NCBI RefSeq assembly: GCF_025698545.1
Contig: NC_068575.1
Coordinates: 55,561,980-55,625,979 of the forward strand
Reading direction: 5' to 3'
Length of the DNA: 64,000 nt
Origin: Gossypium raimondii
Lineage: Eukaryota; Streptophyta; Magnoliopsida; Malvales; Malvaceae
Part shown: positions 23,342-33,988 of the stretch, in pieces
Position numbering within the stretch: the stretch's first letter is position 1
How the letters are laid out: each line of letters starts with the position of its first letter
The notes under the pieces: generated by a model
Told to the model about the DNA's origin: nothing
Databases searched by the model: none
Seen by the model: only the letters and a program-made list of their open reading frames with translations
Program-made: the position numbers and the translations under genes

Positions 23342-24650
23342 CCTAAAAAAGAGAATGAATTGGTATAGGTTGCATTTTATATCAAATTTTAGATTTGAAT
23401 TTTAGAATCGTTAAATTGATTAATTAAAATAAAGTGATTTCTTGCATATATTATACAAAAATAATAAACGGACATAATATTATTACATATGTGATATTAC
23501 ATAAGATTTTAGAAATAACATAATTTAATAATTTATCGGTTCAAAGAGTATACTTGTTAAATTTTACAATCTGAGAGACTATGTTAGGGATAGTTATATT
23601 TGATGAGTTTTTGATGGGTGTGGGTGGCTTGACTTAGGCCAAACATTTTGATTTATTTAGTTTATTTTGGACATCATACTTGTTTGTATTAAGATATTTT
23701 TAACTACTTACTCTATACGTGCAATGGTTGGTTGCCCAAGAAATGATCTTTTTTTCTTCACTTGAATTTAAGGAAAGTAAACATGATAAATGAGTGTGAG
23801 ACACATTATACATAGATTCTCTGCATACTAATCAGCGGAACCGTAGGGATTTAGCGAACCAACGTGCGGCACTGCGGAGCATTTCCTCCTCCCTTTTGCT
23901 GGAAAAAGAAGCGTATTCCACCCCTCAAGCTTCGCTTTTCATTTTGACTCTAGTTTCTGGAAAGCAATCTTTTGCCGTGCTTTAATGGTTAATGCCCCCC
24001 TTTTTCTTTTTCCTTTTTATCGCACGATTTCATTATCTAACTGTAAAACTAAAACAATTTATTTAATTTCTTATTTTTACAGAAATTAATATCAAAACTA
24101 AAAATTATTTCGGATATAATAAAAATATATATTCGAAAGACTATAAAAATATAATGAATAGAGATAACTTTAAAAATATAAAAATATAAATTATTAAAAT
24201 AATAAAATTATATTTTTACTATTATAAAATATTAAATCTCTAAAAGAATTTTATCATTTCGCGTCTGGCAACCATGGAAAATGAATCAATTTATTAAAAA
24301 ATAAAAAAAATACTTAATTAATACATCTCATTTTCGTAATGAGGCAAATCATAGACTAAATACAGTAATCGCTAGGAAACATGCAAGTGGCATGGCCGCC
24401 CATTTTTACCCGTTGATTTTATTTGGTACTAATTCCAAAAGGCTTTGTGGGTAGCTAGGGCTGACGTGTGGGTGTGGGCTCTTTGAGAATTCAATTCCAG
24501 CCGACACTCTTTTTATAATCAAATACGACAATATCCAGTTCTGCTATTCGTAATATAATATCTCTATTTCCCCTCAAATCGTTGTCCTCCACGTACGTGT
24601 TCTGTCACGGAATACTCGTGACAGGCAGTGGTTTAATCAACACTCTAATC
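23342..24650. other. Intergenic, probable upstream region of the BPS1-type gene
   Basis: AT-rich, with a more complex patch at 23830-24000 and 24390-24620 that may contain promoter elements. No ORF is supported. Confidence 0.4.
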
Positions 24651-25791
24651 TACAACTACCACACAAAATAAAATAAGAGATAAAACCCACTTATTCCAAA
24701 GATGAAATTTCAACGAAGATCAAATACACCACGCGTTTGAAGCTTTCATAGAATTTTCCCGATTACCGACTTCTAAATCAGGTATACATCTCTCTTTTCT
24801 TTTGTGTTTCGTTTTCTTAATTTCTTGCGATCGTTTTAATTCGCGCTTCTTCGTGCGATTTTCAAGAAACCAACCCCCCCTTTTTGTTTCTTTTTCTTTA
24901 GATCTTTTCGATTTGCCTATCTTTTTAGGATTTTGAAGATACACAAACTTTTTTTTTTTGAATTTTTTTGTAGTTGAAGATTATTAGGTATCGCTTATGA
25001 TTCTTTAAGCTTCAGTTCTTAACAAAGCACCATCTATCTGTGTAGAATTTTTTCTTCTACTCGATATAGCGGTATTTTGATTTAAGGATCTAATACTGTG
25101 TAAGTTTTTTTTTTTTTCTGTTTTGGATTTTTAAAATCTACGTTTGTTTGACTTTATGTTTCTGAGTGTCTTTGTTATATATATATATATATGCTTGATT
25201 CATTAGATCTGGATCTAGTTTACGTGTTTATGACTTTGAATGTTAAAGCTGTGTTTAAAGAGGTGATTTTAGTGTTATATTGAAATTTCAGGTACAGAAT
25301 AATGTGGTTTGATTTTTATGTATAAATAACGTAGATGTGGATAACCATAAAGGAAATGAAGGCAACCAAGCTGATCTTTGTTTGCTGCACCATATCTTTC
25401 GCACGTATTAGTCATGCTTTTGGTGTTGAATAATTGGTCTTCTCTGTGGTCAATTGTTTGTCTTAATCTACAAAATTCAGCTAATCTAATTGGTTTTGAA
25501 GTTTGATATTTATGAGATATTGTGGTGATTAGATCTAGTGGGTATGGTTTCGGAGAAGGGTTTCAGGAGGGACACCCTTACCTTATTGTTGTGTCCTGGT
25601 ACTAATGGTTTGTTATTTTTATGGAGATTATTATGGCTTTAAAACTTTGCCTGCGTTTGTAAATATAAAGATGGTTACTTGTGGAAACTTCCAGTTTTTT
25701 TTTCATGATCCGTGGAATTATTAATGTTAATTGAGTTTTGAGATCTTGTTTCTATGATGATGGTTTTGATTTATTTTTCTATATTTTGCAG
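24650..25791 (+). other. 5' UTR exon and 1.0-kb leader intron of the BPS1-type gene
   Basis: A donor CAG|GTATAC at 24781/24782 and an acceptor ATATTTTGCAG ending at 25791 bracket a T-rich intron of about 1010 bp. Only 11 bases separate the acceptor from the ATG at 25803. The upstream non-coding exon ends at 24781; its start is uncertain. Leader introns are known in this family and often boost expression; that role is inferred. Confidence 0.65.
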
Positions 25792-25802
25792 CAAATATCA
25801 AG

Positions 25803-26846
25803 ATGAGCCGTCCTCAGGAACCACATCGCCCTTTTTTCCATTTTGCAAATCCTTTCCGTAAGAATTCACGTAAGGGTTCTCAGTTTAATCCAAAACGTCG
25901 TTCTTTATTGAATGATTTTGAAACCGCCTTATCAAAGAAGCTGCAAAAACTTGTGCCAAATGACAAGGGTGACATCCTTAGCTTGTCATGGATGAAACTA
26001 GCAATGGTGTCACTTTCTGAGATTCATTGTGACATAAAAAACCTGATAACTGAACTTGACCTCCCTGTGACCGAGTGGGATGAAAAATGGATGGATGTGT
26101 ACCTGGATATCAGTGTGAAGTTGCTTGATATTAGTATTGCTTTTACCTCCGAGCTTACACGGCTTAACCAGGGCCATCTCTTACTTCAATATGGTCTGCA
26201 TAAGTTGGAGTCTGATTCCCCAGAACTGTTCAGTCGGGCCTCTTCCTCACTTGATAGCTGGAAACAGCACATTGGCTCCAAAAATCCCAGAGTTGAAACT
26301 TGTCGACCTATCTTGGAAAAGCTTGTTGAGTCACTAAACTTGCCTAAGGTCAAGAACTCTTCCAAAGGAAAGGAATTGATGCGTGCTATGTATGGAGCTA
26401 AGGTGGCAACTACTTATATATGTAGTGTCTTTGCTGCAGCCTTCTCTGGTTCTTCCAAGAATTTATTAGACTTAACTGTTCCTAACACGCTACCATGGGC
26501 ACAAGTTTTTTCTGATGTCCAAAATACTGTGAATGTAGAGATTAGAAATATATTATCTTGCGGAAAATTTACAGTTCTAAGAGAACTGGATGCTGTTGAT
26601 GCATGCGTCAAGGAATTGTCAACTTTGCTCCAAGATGGGGTGGGGACAAGTGAAAGGGAGTCATTCAAGAATTCTGTTTCAGATTTGAGAAAGACGGAAG
26701 AGAAATTATCCCAAGGGCTAGATAATCTTTTGAAGGTGGTAGATAGCTTTTTCAAAATAGTTTTGATGGGGCGTGATGCTTTGCTTTGTAATCTAAGGAA
26801 GGCTGGTGGTGCCGTCCCAGATTCAGTGATAGGGAAAAATGTATAA
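25803..26846 (+). CDS. BPS1: BYPASS1-type protein (DUF793), single coding exon
   Basis: The BPS1 family limits production of a root-derived mobile signal (the bypass signal) that arrests shoot growth in Arabidopsis; the biochemistry is not settled. The frame is 347 residues and uninterrupted, about the family length. The N-terminus MSRPQEPHRPFFHFANPFR is the conserved start. RRSLLNDFETALSKKLQKL, SWMKLAMVSLSEIH and WDEKWMDVYLDISVKLLDI follow in the usual order. Near the middle, KNSSKGKELMRAMYGAKV precedes a hydrophobic segment. The C-terminal third is helical and Leu/Lys-rich, ending in SFFKIVLMGRDALLCNLRK. It lies 3.9 kb after the kinase gene on the same strand, an adjacency I recall for the Arabidopsis homologues too (At1g01540 and At1g01550). 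Which BPS paralogue it is cannot be told. Confidence 0.92.
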   Translation: MSRPQEPHRPFFHFANPFRKNSRKGSQFNPKRRSLLNDFETALSKKLQKLVPNDKGDILSLSWMKLAMVSLSEIHCDIKNLITELDLPVTEWDEKWMDVYLDISVKLLDISIAFTSELTRLNQGHLLLQYGLHKLESDSPELFSRASSSLDSWKQHIGSKNPRVETCRPILEKLVESLNLPKVKNSSKGKELMRAMYGAKVATTYICSVFAAAFSGSSKNLLDLTVPNTLPWAQVFSDVQNTVNVEIRNILSCGKFTVLRELDAVDACVKELSTLLQDGVGTSERESFKNSVSDLRKTEEKLSQGLDNLLKVVDSFFKIVLMGRDALLCNLRKAGGAVPDSVIGKNV

Positions 26847-28389
26847 GAGAAGTGTGAGGTGAATCACGAATGTAATGCTAAACCTTTCTGTATACAGATG
26901 GTTTAGGTATGAGGCCTTGTGTTTTCTGACCGGTAGGCGTATACAACCATGGGGTCATGCTAGTATGAGTGGTGTCTTATGATAGTAATTACTTTGGTTG
27001 TACATGTAATGTTATATATCGAAAATTATATACAAGTACCATATTTGGTTGCTAATGTTCAGTACTTGTTGCTTTGAATTTCCATTCCCCTCTGATATCA
27101 TTGCTTAATGTCTTTCTAACCAATTTTGCCTTTTTAGTTCAGGCAAGGCAATTCTTGACGGATTTGGCTTCCCCTGTTTTATCCACTTTCCATGTCAACC
27201 GTTATGCCATCATTTATCAGCACTTAACATGTGAAGGGTTTTGACAGAAAAATGAATTCAGTGGTCTCAATTAAGTACAAATCATGATACTCAATAAGAT
27301 ACAATTTCTAATGTAAAGATTAATTGATTTTTAATTATTTTCTAAGGGCTTTTTGATATTTTAGCCAAATAAAATGTATGAGTTGAATATATATTAATGA
27401 AGCTTTATGTAAAAGAATTGATTATATATATATTAAGGAGAAGTGTAGACATTTTCATTTACATGAGTGTTCTAAAATAATATATATATTTTTATTATGT
27501 ACTTGTATTTTAAAAAAAAAATATTATATCATGATGTTCATATCATGTCGTATTTATATAAGTTTGTTCATGTTTATACTTTATAATTTATTTGTACAGT
27601 GGTCACAATGTAAGAAGGATGATAAATTATAATTTTCACAATGTAAGTCTTACATGTTTGAACGATGATTAGTGTGTTGAAAAGCGGGATGTGAAGGGAT
27701 CCCATTTTTAACATGCATGCTTTGTAAACATAGATGACTTGTAAATTCTTTGTGTAGTTCTTTTCTAAATTTGTAATGGCTTATGATCTTGCCAGAATTG
27801 ACATTGAATGTTGAAAACATACTCTCTTAGGGATATGACGCGGGAATGGAATGGGGGCAGTTTTAAATTTTTATGTTTGTGAGAAGTCGTCAGAATGGCG
27901 ATACAAACAACTGTGGTAATGAAGTCCTTGGTATTTCCAAATTCACATATGGTGTTCAATCTGAGATTGGATATTACTGTGGCAGGTGAAGCCACAAGCT
28001 ATTTCCCTGCTACTGGTACTGCTAGTGTTCCTTTTTCTTAGTCACACAGACGTGGCCATGGACTGGACTCTTATATACTACAGTTCCTCTGATCTTTACT
28101 TGTTACGAAGGCTTTTGTATGCTGGAACTGCTGATCCCAAGACTTGTTCGATCTTTACTTGTTATGGAACTACCTAAAATATTTGTAGATGTTGCTGAAA
28201 TAAAAAAGATACTTCCGACATGTATTTTAGAAGCAGTTTCTTCCATAGATGAGAGTGCATCGGTTTTGTATATTTATATAAATGTAACACTTGATAAGAT
28301 AATTAAGAAACAGAAACCCATAAGATCCCAACTATGAGAGCTCTTGCTACATCTAGCTACCAAACTTAGTTTTACTTTGCTACCATCAG
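26847..28389. other. Intergenic between convergent BPS1-type and polygalacturonase genes
   Basis: The 3' UTR of the BPS1-type gene probably runs to about 27060. The rest is AT-rich, with (TA)n patches near 27430 and 27480. A 63-codon frame at 27986 starts with a signal-peptide-like run but has no family resemblance, and I do not call it. Confidence 0.5.
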
Positions 28390-30524
28390 TCACGTGTATT
28401 TCATCCTATAGGTACAACTTTTGAGCACCACTCTATCAATGGACAAAGGCTCTGCAGGAAAGTCACAAGCCGTGATTTTCTCCGGCCCTTGATCTGGTAG
28501 TTGGTCACATGGCCGAGGACTTACTCCACTCGAGATCCCCTCGACGTCTGTGCAAGTCCATGGCACCTTCTTAGCCTTAGCTGCCATTCCAATCGTGACA
28601 TTGGATATGCAGATTTGAGTGAAAGGATCACCTTCAATCCCTTCCAACCTGGCAGCCATCGACACATTATCCGCCATGATGTCTCTGTAATTAATCCCCT
28701 GAATCACCGGCAATGCCTTGGGATCATAGTGATTATCAGCATGTGCTTTATAGTTCCCTGTCATCCAAAACACCCATTTCATGGTATGCAAAGTCATTCC
28801 TTTGACGTATATGTCTTTCACGAATCCCCCTCTTCCTCTAGCAGTCTTGATCCTGACCCCGGATTCCGTATGGATGGCCGTGATGTCTTCGGCCCTCACG
28901 TCCTCGATTCCGCCCGACATCTCGCTCCCCAGCGCAATGGCTGCGCTGTAAGGAGAAATGCATGTCAGCCTCCTAATGACTAATTGTTTGGTGGGCATCC
29001 CAAATGAGATCCCATATTCATCCCAACCGCTCTTCACTGCGATACAGTCATCTCCCGAAACTATGTAACTGTCCTCAATTCTAACATTCGTGCAAGAATC
29101 TGATCATCAAATTAAACACAAACAGTGATCAGAGCTGAACAACTTATCAGTTTTTGAAAATTACTATTGGGTTGAAACTTATAAACACTATACCTGGATT
29201 GATACCATCTGTGTTTGGAGATGTGATAGGAGCAATAATGGTGATGCCTTGTACGAGAATGTTACTGCATCATATAAATGAAAAAACCCCAGAATTCAAT
29301 TAATCAATGTCATTTCCCACGTGGACGGATGTGATTGAAGAAAGCATATATGATGCTTTTTACCTACTATAAACTGGATGAACATTCCATGATGGAGAGT
29401 TGAGAAGGGTTAGGTTGGAAATTTGGATATTGTCCGAGTACATGAATTCGATTAGGTAAGGTCGGGTGTATTTCAATTTGCCCTTGTGGAAATTTTGCCA
29501 CCAGAATGCACCTTGACCGTCGATTGTACCATTGGCCCCTGATAATTAACACATAAACAGGCTCATTATTGTCTTGAAAATGAATGTTGATATATAAAAG
29601 CGTTCATGAACCTACCGGTAACAACGACATCAGTGAGATTAGTTCCAAATATAAGGCTGGCAAACCTTCCACCAGCTGCATCCCTTCCTCGACCATACGA
29701 CGGTAAAGCCTTCAAAACAGGCCATTCGCTCATATCCTGAATCACTTAATCAAGCAATGAGAGTCAGTAGCTGGGTCTGGGCTACCTAAGACTATGCTAA
29801 CAATATATTTGTTCAAAAACCACCAACTATACTATGCTATACTAACAATTGCTAGTTGATGCAACGAATCACACCTGAGAAGCAAGGAGAACAGCATCTT
29901 TGTGAAGATAGAGAGTGAAATGGCTGGTGAGGCTAAAGCTCCCAGTCAGCCATTGTCCAGCAGGAACATATAACTGAGCCCCGCCACCATTTGCATACTG
30001 GCTCAGATGATTAACTGCATCTTGAAATGCTTTAGTATTTGATGTTTTCCCATCACCAATTCCTCCAAAATCAGTTATTGATGCAGAGTGCGCTCTGCAA
30101 CTCATAGCTATGTACTCAAACGACTCCAATATCCTTCCTTTCCTGGCCTCAGCTCCTTTTTGACCCAAAATTAATGCCACCAACACAAGGAGTGTGGCTA
30201 TCCCAGTCACCTGCAAGGTCAACAAGGCAAAGTAAGTACACATTTTAGGCGTTTTATTATTAAGGTGAAGTTAGAAGCTTGGTTATAAACAGAAGGACAA
30301 GTAAGAGTGCAGAAGGGAGCAAGCATGTCAAGGAACAATGGGCGTTTTAGATTGACATAAAAATAGATTGGTGCAGAGACCCAAAACAGCTTTCTTTTGA
30401 TTCAAACCAAGTGCATATATGCATTATTTGTTTTGTTTGTAAGTGAAGGAAAGAAAGCTGGGGAACAAAAGGTGTAAAGGAAATTTACTTGAATTCTCAT
30501 GAGAATCATCCTTGCCAACTCCAT
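28390..30524 (-). CDS. Probable polygalacturonase / pectin hydrolase (GH28), 6 exons
   Basis: A GH28 enzyme of the plant cell wall, expected to hydrolyse homogalacturonan-type pectin after secretion. Exons in gene order: 30524-30489, 30210-29875, 29736-29616, 29538-29364, 29264-29194, 29099-28390. Total 1449 nt, 482 residues. The N-terminus MELARMILMRIQ joins VTGIATLLVLVALILGQ, giving a signal peptide or anchor. Then come the GH28 start ITDFGGIGDGKTSNTKAFQ, SPNTDGINPDS (domain I), SGDDCIAVKSG (domain II) and VRIKTARGRGG (domain IV). The usual GHG (domain III) is absent; the matching place reads SAAIALGSEMSGG. That fits the divergent plant GH28 clade near At3g61490/At2g23900, where I recall the same loss. 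All junctions are in frame and no break is seen. Substrate preference cannot be read from sequence. Confidence 0.92.
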
Positions 30525-30570
30525 TGTTGGAAGACTTGCTTTGTGATCTGGTAGAGAGACAAATGGTGTC

Positions 30571-30580
30571 TTATATATAA
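30571..30580 (-). promoter_or_regulatory. TATA box of the polygalacturonase-like gene
   Basis: The word TTATATATAA lies 47 bp upstream of the ATG. A start about 25-30 bp downstream would leave a 5' UTR of only about 20-30 nt. Confidence 0.6.
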
Positions 30581-30599
30581 GGTGAGAGCTCCACTGTTC

Positions 30600-31010
30600 A
30601 AATTGGACAGTAATATAAATTCAAGTAGGATTGTAAGCGTTATGCTAAGTTTACAACTCTTAGGAGTTTTACATTTAAGTAGAGATATATTGTATTTCTT
30701 TTTTATAGTGTAGCTGGATAGGGTTTAGTTTTAGGTTTATATTAAATATTTATTTAATTAGGTATACATATATTTACACAGAGTTGAAAAATCCGATATT
30801 TTTAATAGGGTTCTTTTTCCTGCTTCATACACCATATTGAAGTATTGTTTCTACTTTACCATTAAATATTTTCTTGCACTTAAAATAATTAGCTATTTTA
30901 ATTATTTTCAATTTATTATTGTTTTTAGAGATTTATTGATTATGATTTTTTTTCTTTATATAAACATCATTTTTTTTAGTTTAATAAAATATACATATTT
31001 CTTAAAAAAT
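30600..31010. other. Intergenic AT-rich DNA
   Basis: Upstream of the polygalacturonase-like gene; poly-T rich near 30900-31000. Nothing further is seen. Confidence 0.5.
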
Positions 31011-31021
31011 TATTTCTACAC

Positions 31022-31480
31022 GAGCAACATGCGACTTGAAGGACATGATCGGTTGTGGATGTCAAAATCCACCACTTTCCATTATGTAGAAATGAAGCTA
31101 CTTTTTGCTCGACATCCTTTGTTCTATTATAATCCATCTTTTTGTTGGGTTGTAATGTAAATATTACATGATAAAGGTCGAGGAGAAACATCCATTTTTC
31201 AAGGACAAGGATCTAGGGTTAGTTAATAGAAATCAATAAGTTGGAACAACCTCGTAAGTCTATTTGTGATATAGAAATTGAAAGGATCCAATTCAAACTA
31301 TTTTCAAATCAAAAAGAAAAATTGTTGGAATTGGTATAACTTTTTTTATCAGAAGTGTATCATACTAGAATTAGTCGTTCATATGATTATTTGATAGAAA
31401 GGAAGAAAAGAGAGAAAAATAACATTTTGCTGTCATTTTTGAAATGATTAAATATTGCCGAAGTAATGTCTAAACTCAAT
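31022..31480 (+). pseudogene. Plastid DNA insert (NUPT): 5' part of the rps16 group II intron
   Basis: The stretch starting GCAACATGCGACTTGAAGG is nearly the exon 1/intron junction of plastid rps16 (GCAAC, then GTGCGACTTGAAGG, the group II 5' motif). The intron continues with GACATGATCGGTTGTGGATG, CTTTGCTCGACATCCTTTG, GGATCTAGGGTTAGTTAATA, ATAAGTTGGAACAACC and AAGTAATGTCTAAAC in the order I recall for eudicot rps16 introns. The 5' GTGCG is changed to ATGCG, and most of exon 1 upstream is not recognisable, so this is a decayed nuclear copy with no function. The right limit is uncertain; plastid-like sequence may continue to about 31650. Confidence 0.7.
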
Positions 31481-33446
31481 TATTCTCGAAAAACTTTAAC
31501 AGAAATAGTTGTAGTTTCTCTCTCTTAAACATGTGTAATTTTGCATTTTTTTTTCAAATTTGAGAAATAAATTTGTGGCTAGTATTACATTCTCAAATGA
31601 ATCGATAAGGAAGAGCACCATTTTCATTGTCTGATTTTGTAGTTAATGGGAGAAACGTGGAGTTAGCACTTAGCACTCTGAGTAGCCTGGGAGTGTGGTA
31701 TGGAACTTTATCATCATATATTATTTCCATTTACCAACCAAAAACACAAGCTAGTGGCAATAACGATGATGGATCCCTGGAGGAAAGCAAGGCTGCAATT
31801 AGGGGTGGCTGATTTATTATTTTTTTAGGCTTGTGACTTTAGTTGTGACCTTTTTATGTTGTGGACAAAAACAGGCTTTGGGTTTATTTTATTTTATTTT
31901 ATTTTAATCTTTTGCTGCTCGGCCGGTTCTGCTAGAAAATAGAAATGGGTCCCCATTGTAGACTCATTGAGGTCACTTTCTTGGAGTTAGCTTAAAAAGT
32001 TTTCATCTCGTGAGGCCCTTGCACTCTTGCCTCCAATCCACCCCCACCACCATTGCCGACCCATTTCACGGGTGAATATATTGGTAGGTCCCTTTCCCTC
32101 CATTCTCTTCATCATTACTGACCTCCTCACCTAGAATATACCACCTTTCTAGCTTCTACTACTATTAGAGAACCAAACTCTATATTTACATTACAATTTG
32201 GAAGAAGAGATGTATTGATAGGGTTTAATCTTTCTTCCAAATTTACAAATTTCAACCCATTTGCTCTCAAAAAGTTTTTGATCATTGCATTGGCATTAAA
32301 GAAAAATGAGTTTGTCTTCTGGATTATAATGAACGTTGTTAAATATGTTAATGTGAATGCCACTCCCCTTAAACGACAGAGAGTGGGGGCATTTATGGTT
32401 GAAAACAATAGCTTTCTGGCCTCTTCTTAAATCTTGTAGCAAGTCAAAAAAGTTTCACGTGAGTCCCATTCCTGTGTGAGAAACACAGGTTGTCTCACTA
32501 AATCCATTCTGGTCCAATGGGACTCTTAAAAATTGTGAACTATATTATCCCTTACCCATGCCTTCTCTTACATCAATATTTTTTTTAATAATATCCATTT
32601 TGACAGAATTGCACATAAAATATCAGTTAGACACTTGGTTGTAAAAATATGTGATTCTTGTGACTACCGCCGGCGGGAAAATAGGTTGATCTTATATGAT
32701 ATTACATGTATTTGTAAAAATATCAATTGACGCATATCATCTTTGTTTAATATTTATATACCAGTTTCTAAACTTTAAATATGATAAGAATAGGGTAAAT
32801 AGTAGCAATACCCTAATTCAGTTCACGTGGTGGCAATAGTCAGTCTCCCATCAGGTTCGGAGTTTGGAGTTTTCTTAATACCAATTGAGAGACGAGAATT
32901 AGGAAGCATTTGCATGTGTGGCAACCCCCACCACCAAACAGGACACACTATCCTTATTAACTTATTAACTATGACAGACACTTGGTGAGTATTTTTGTGT
33001 GTTTGTCATTTAAAGAGGTTAATTTTCCTATTTATATGGTACGATCTTCTAGATAAGATGTCTTAAGTAGACCCTTATGCATGGTGATACATATTCTATC
33101 CTAAGATTAACATGTGTTTTCCAGACCTGAGTTTGCTTGCATGATGATGTGAACATCCCACATGCGAACCCATACGGAGATGCAAACTATACAGATTGTT
33201 ATTGTTAGAGTAAAGAGGATCGGGTCAATCTCAGTCGAGTAGATGAGTAACGGGTCGGTAATAGCAAACACCATAACAAAACTATAATAGATTTGAATAT
33301 TGTAATGTTATCACGACCCGATATTTTAAAGTTTTGTCTATCAAAAATACATTTTCTAAGTATAAATCTAAAACCTACTCGTAGTCATTTCAACCACATG
33401 ATTATGAGAATGATTTCTAGTGGTCTTAATTCAAGTGAACCTTTTA
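31481..33446. other. Intergenic DNA, no gene seen
   Basis: 31500-31660 could still be organelle-derived. A short (TTTTA)n run is near 31885-31905. Frames near 31627 and 32127-32430 are not protein-like. The sequence is complex but unassigned. Confidence 0.45.
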
Positions 33447-33451
33447 ATAAA

Positions 33452-33647
33452 TGTTAGTAACCCTATTGAAAATAATAAGAAAGAACAATTAAGAGAGAAA
33501 TTGAATTTACTGAACAAAACTAGTAATTCATTCTTGCTTGAATATGTACAAAGAAAGAGCTTATATACTTGAGTAGGTTTAACTGCTGCTAACAATATAC
33601 CAGTTTAGATAACAAACTAGTAACAGACTAACCGACCCTATACTCTA
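33452..33647 (-). repeat. Copia 3' LTR, main part (continues at 39436-39438)
   Basis: It aligns with 49932-50130 at 192 of 199 positions once the interrupting element A is removed. Confidence 0.93.
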
Positions 33648-33988
33648 TGTAACACCCCTAACCCTTATCCGTCGCCAGAACAGGGTTATAGAGCACTTCC
33701 AGACTTTACAAAGTAATTACAGATATTTCACAACTTTTATTATTCATATCAAGAATCGGTTATATAACACTCATATTGTCCCTTGGATGGGCCCTCGAGG
33801 CCCAATATACACCTTAGAAGTGAATCGGGATTAAACTGGATACTTAGGGAATTTTTCCTAAAATCTCAAAAATTTTCTTAGGAGCAGGGGACACACGCCC
33901 CTGTGGCCGGCCATGTGAGCAGGAAACAAGCCCGTGTCTTAGGCTGTGTGGGCATTCAATGTGAGGCACACGGCCGTGTCCCAGCCCA

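Noticed and set aside
27986..28177. Possible small secreted protein
   Set aside because: Has a signal-peptide-like start but no cysteine pattern, homologue or promoter sign; sits in the gap between convergent genes.
28501..28983. 160-codon plus-strand frame
   Set aside because: Antisense shadow of the last polygalacturonase exon.
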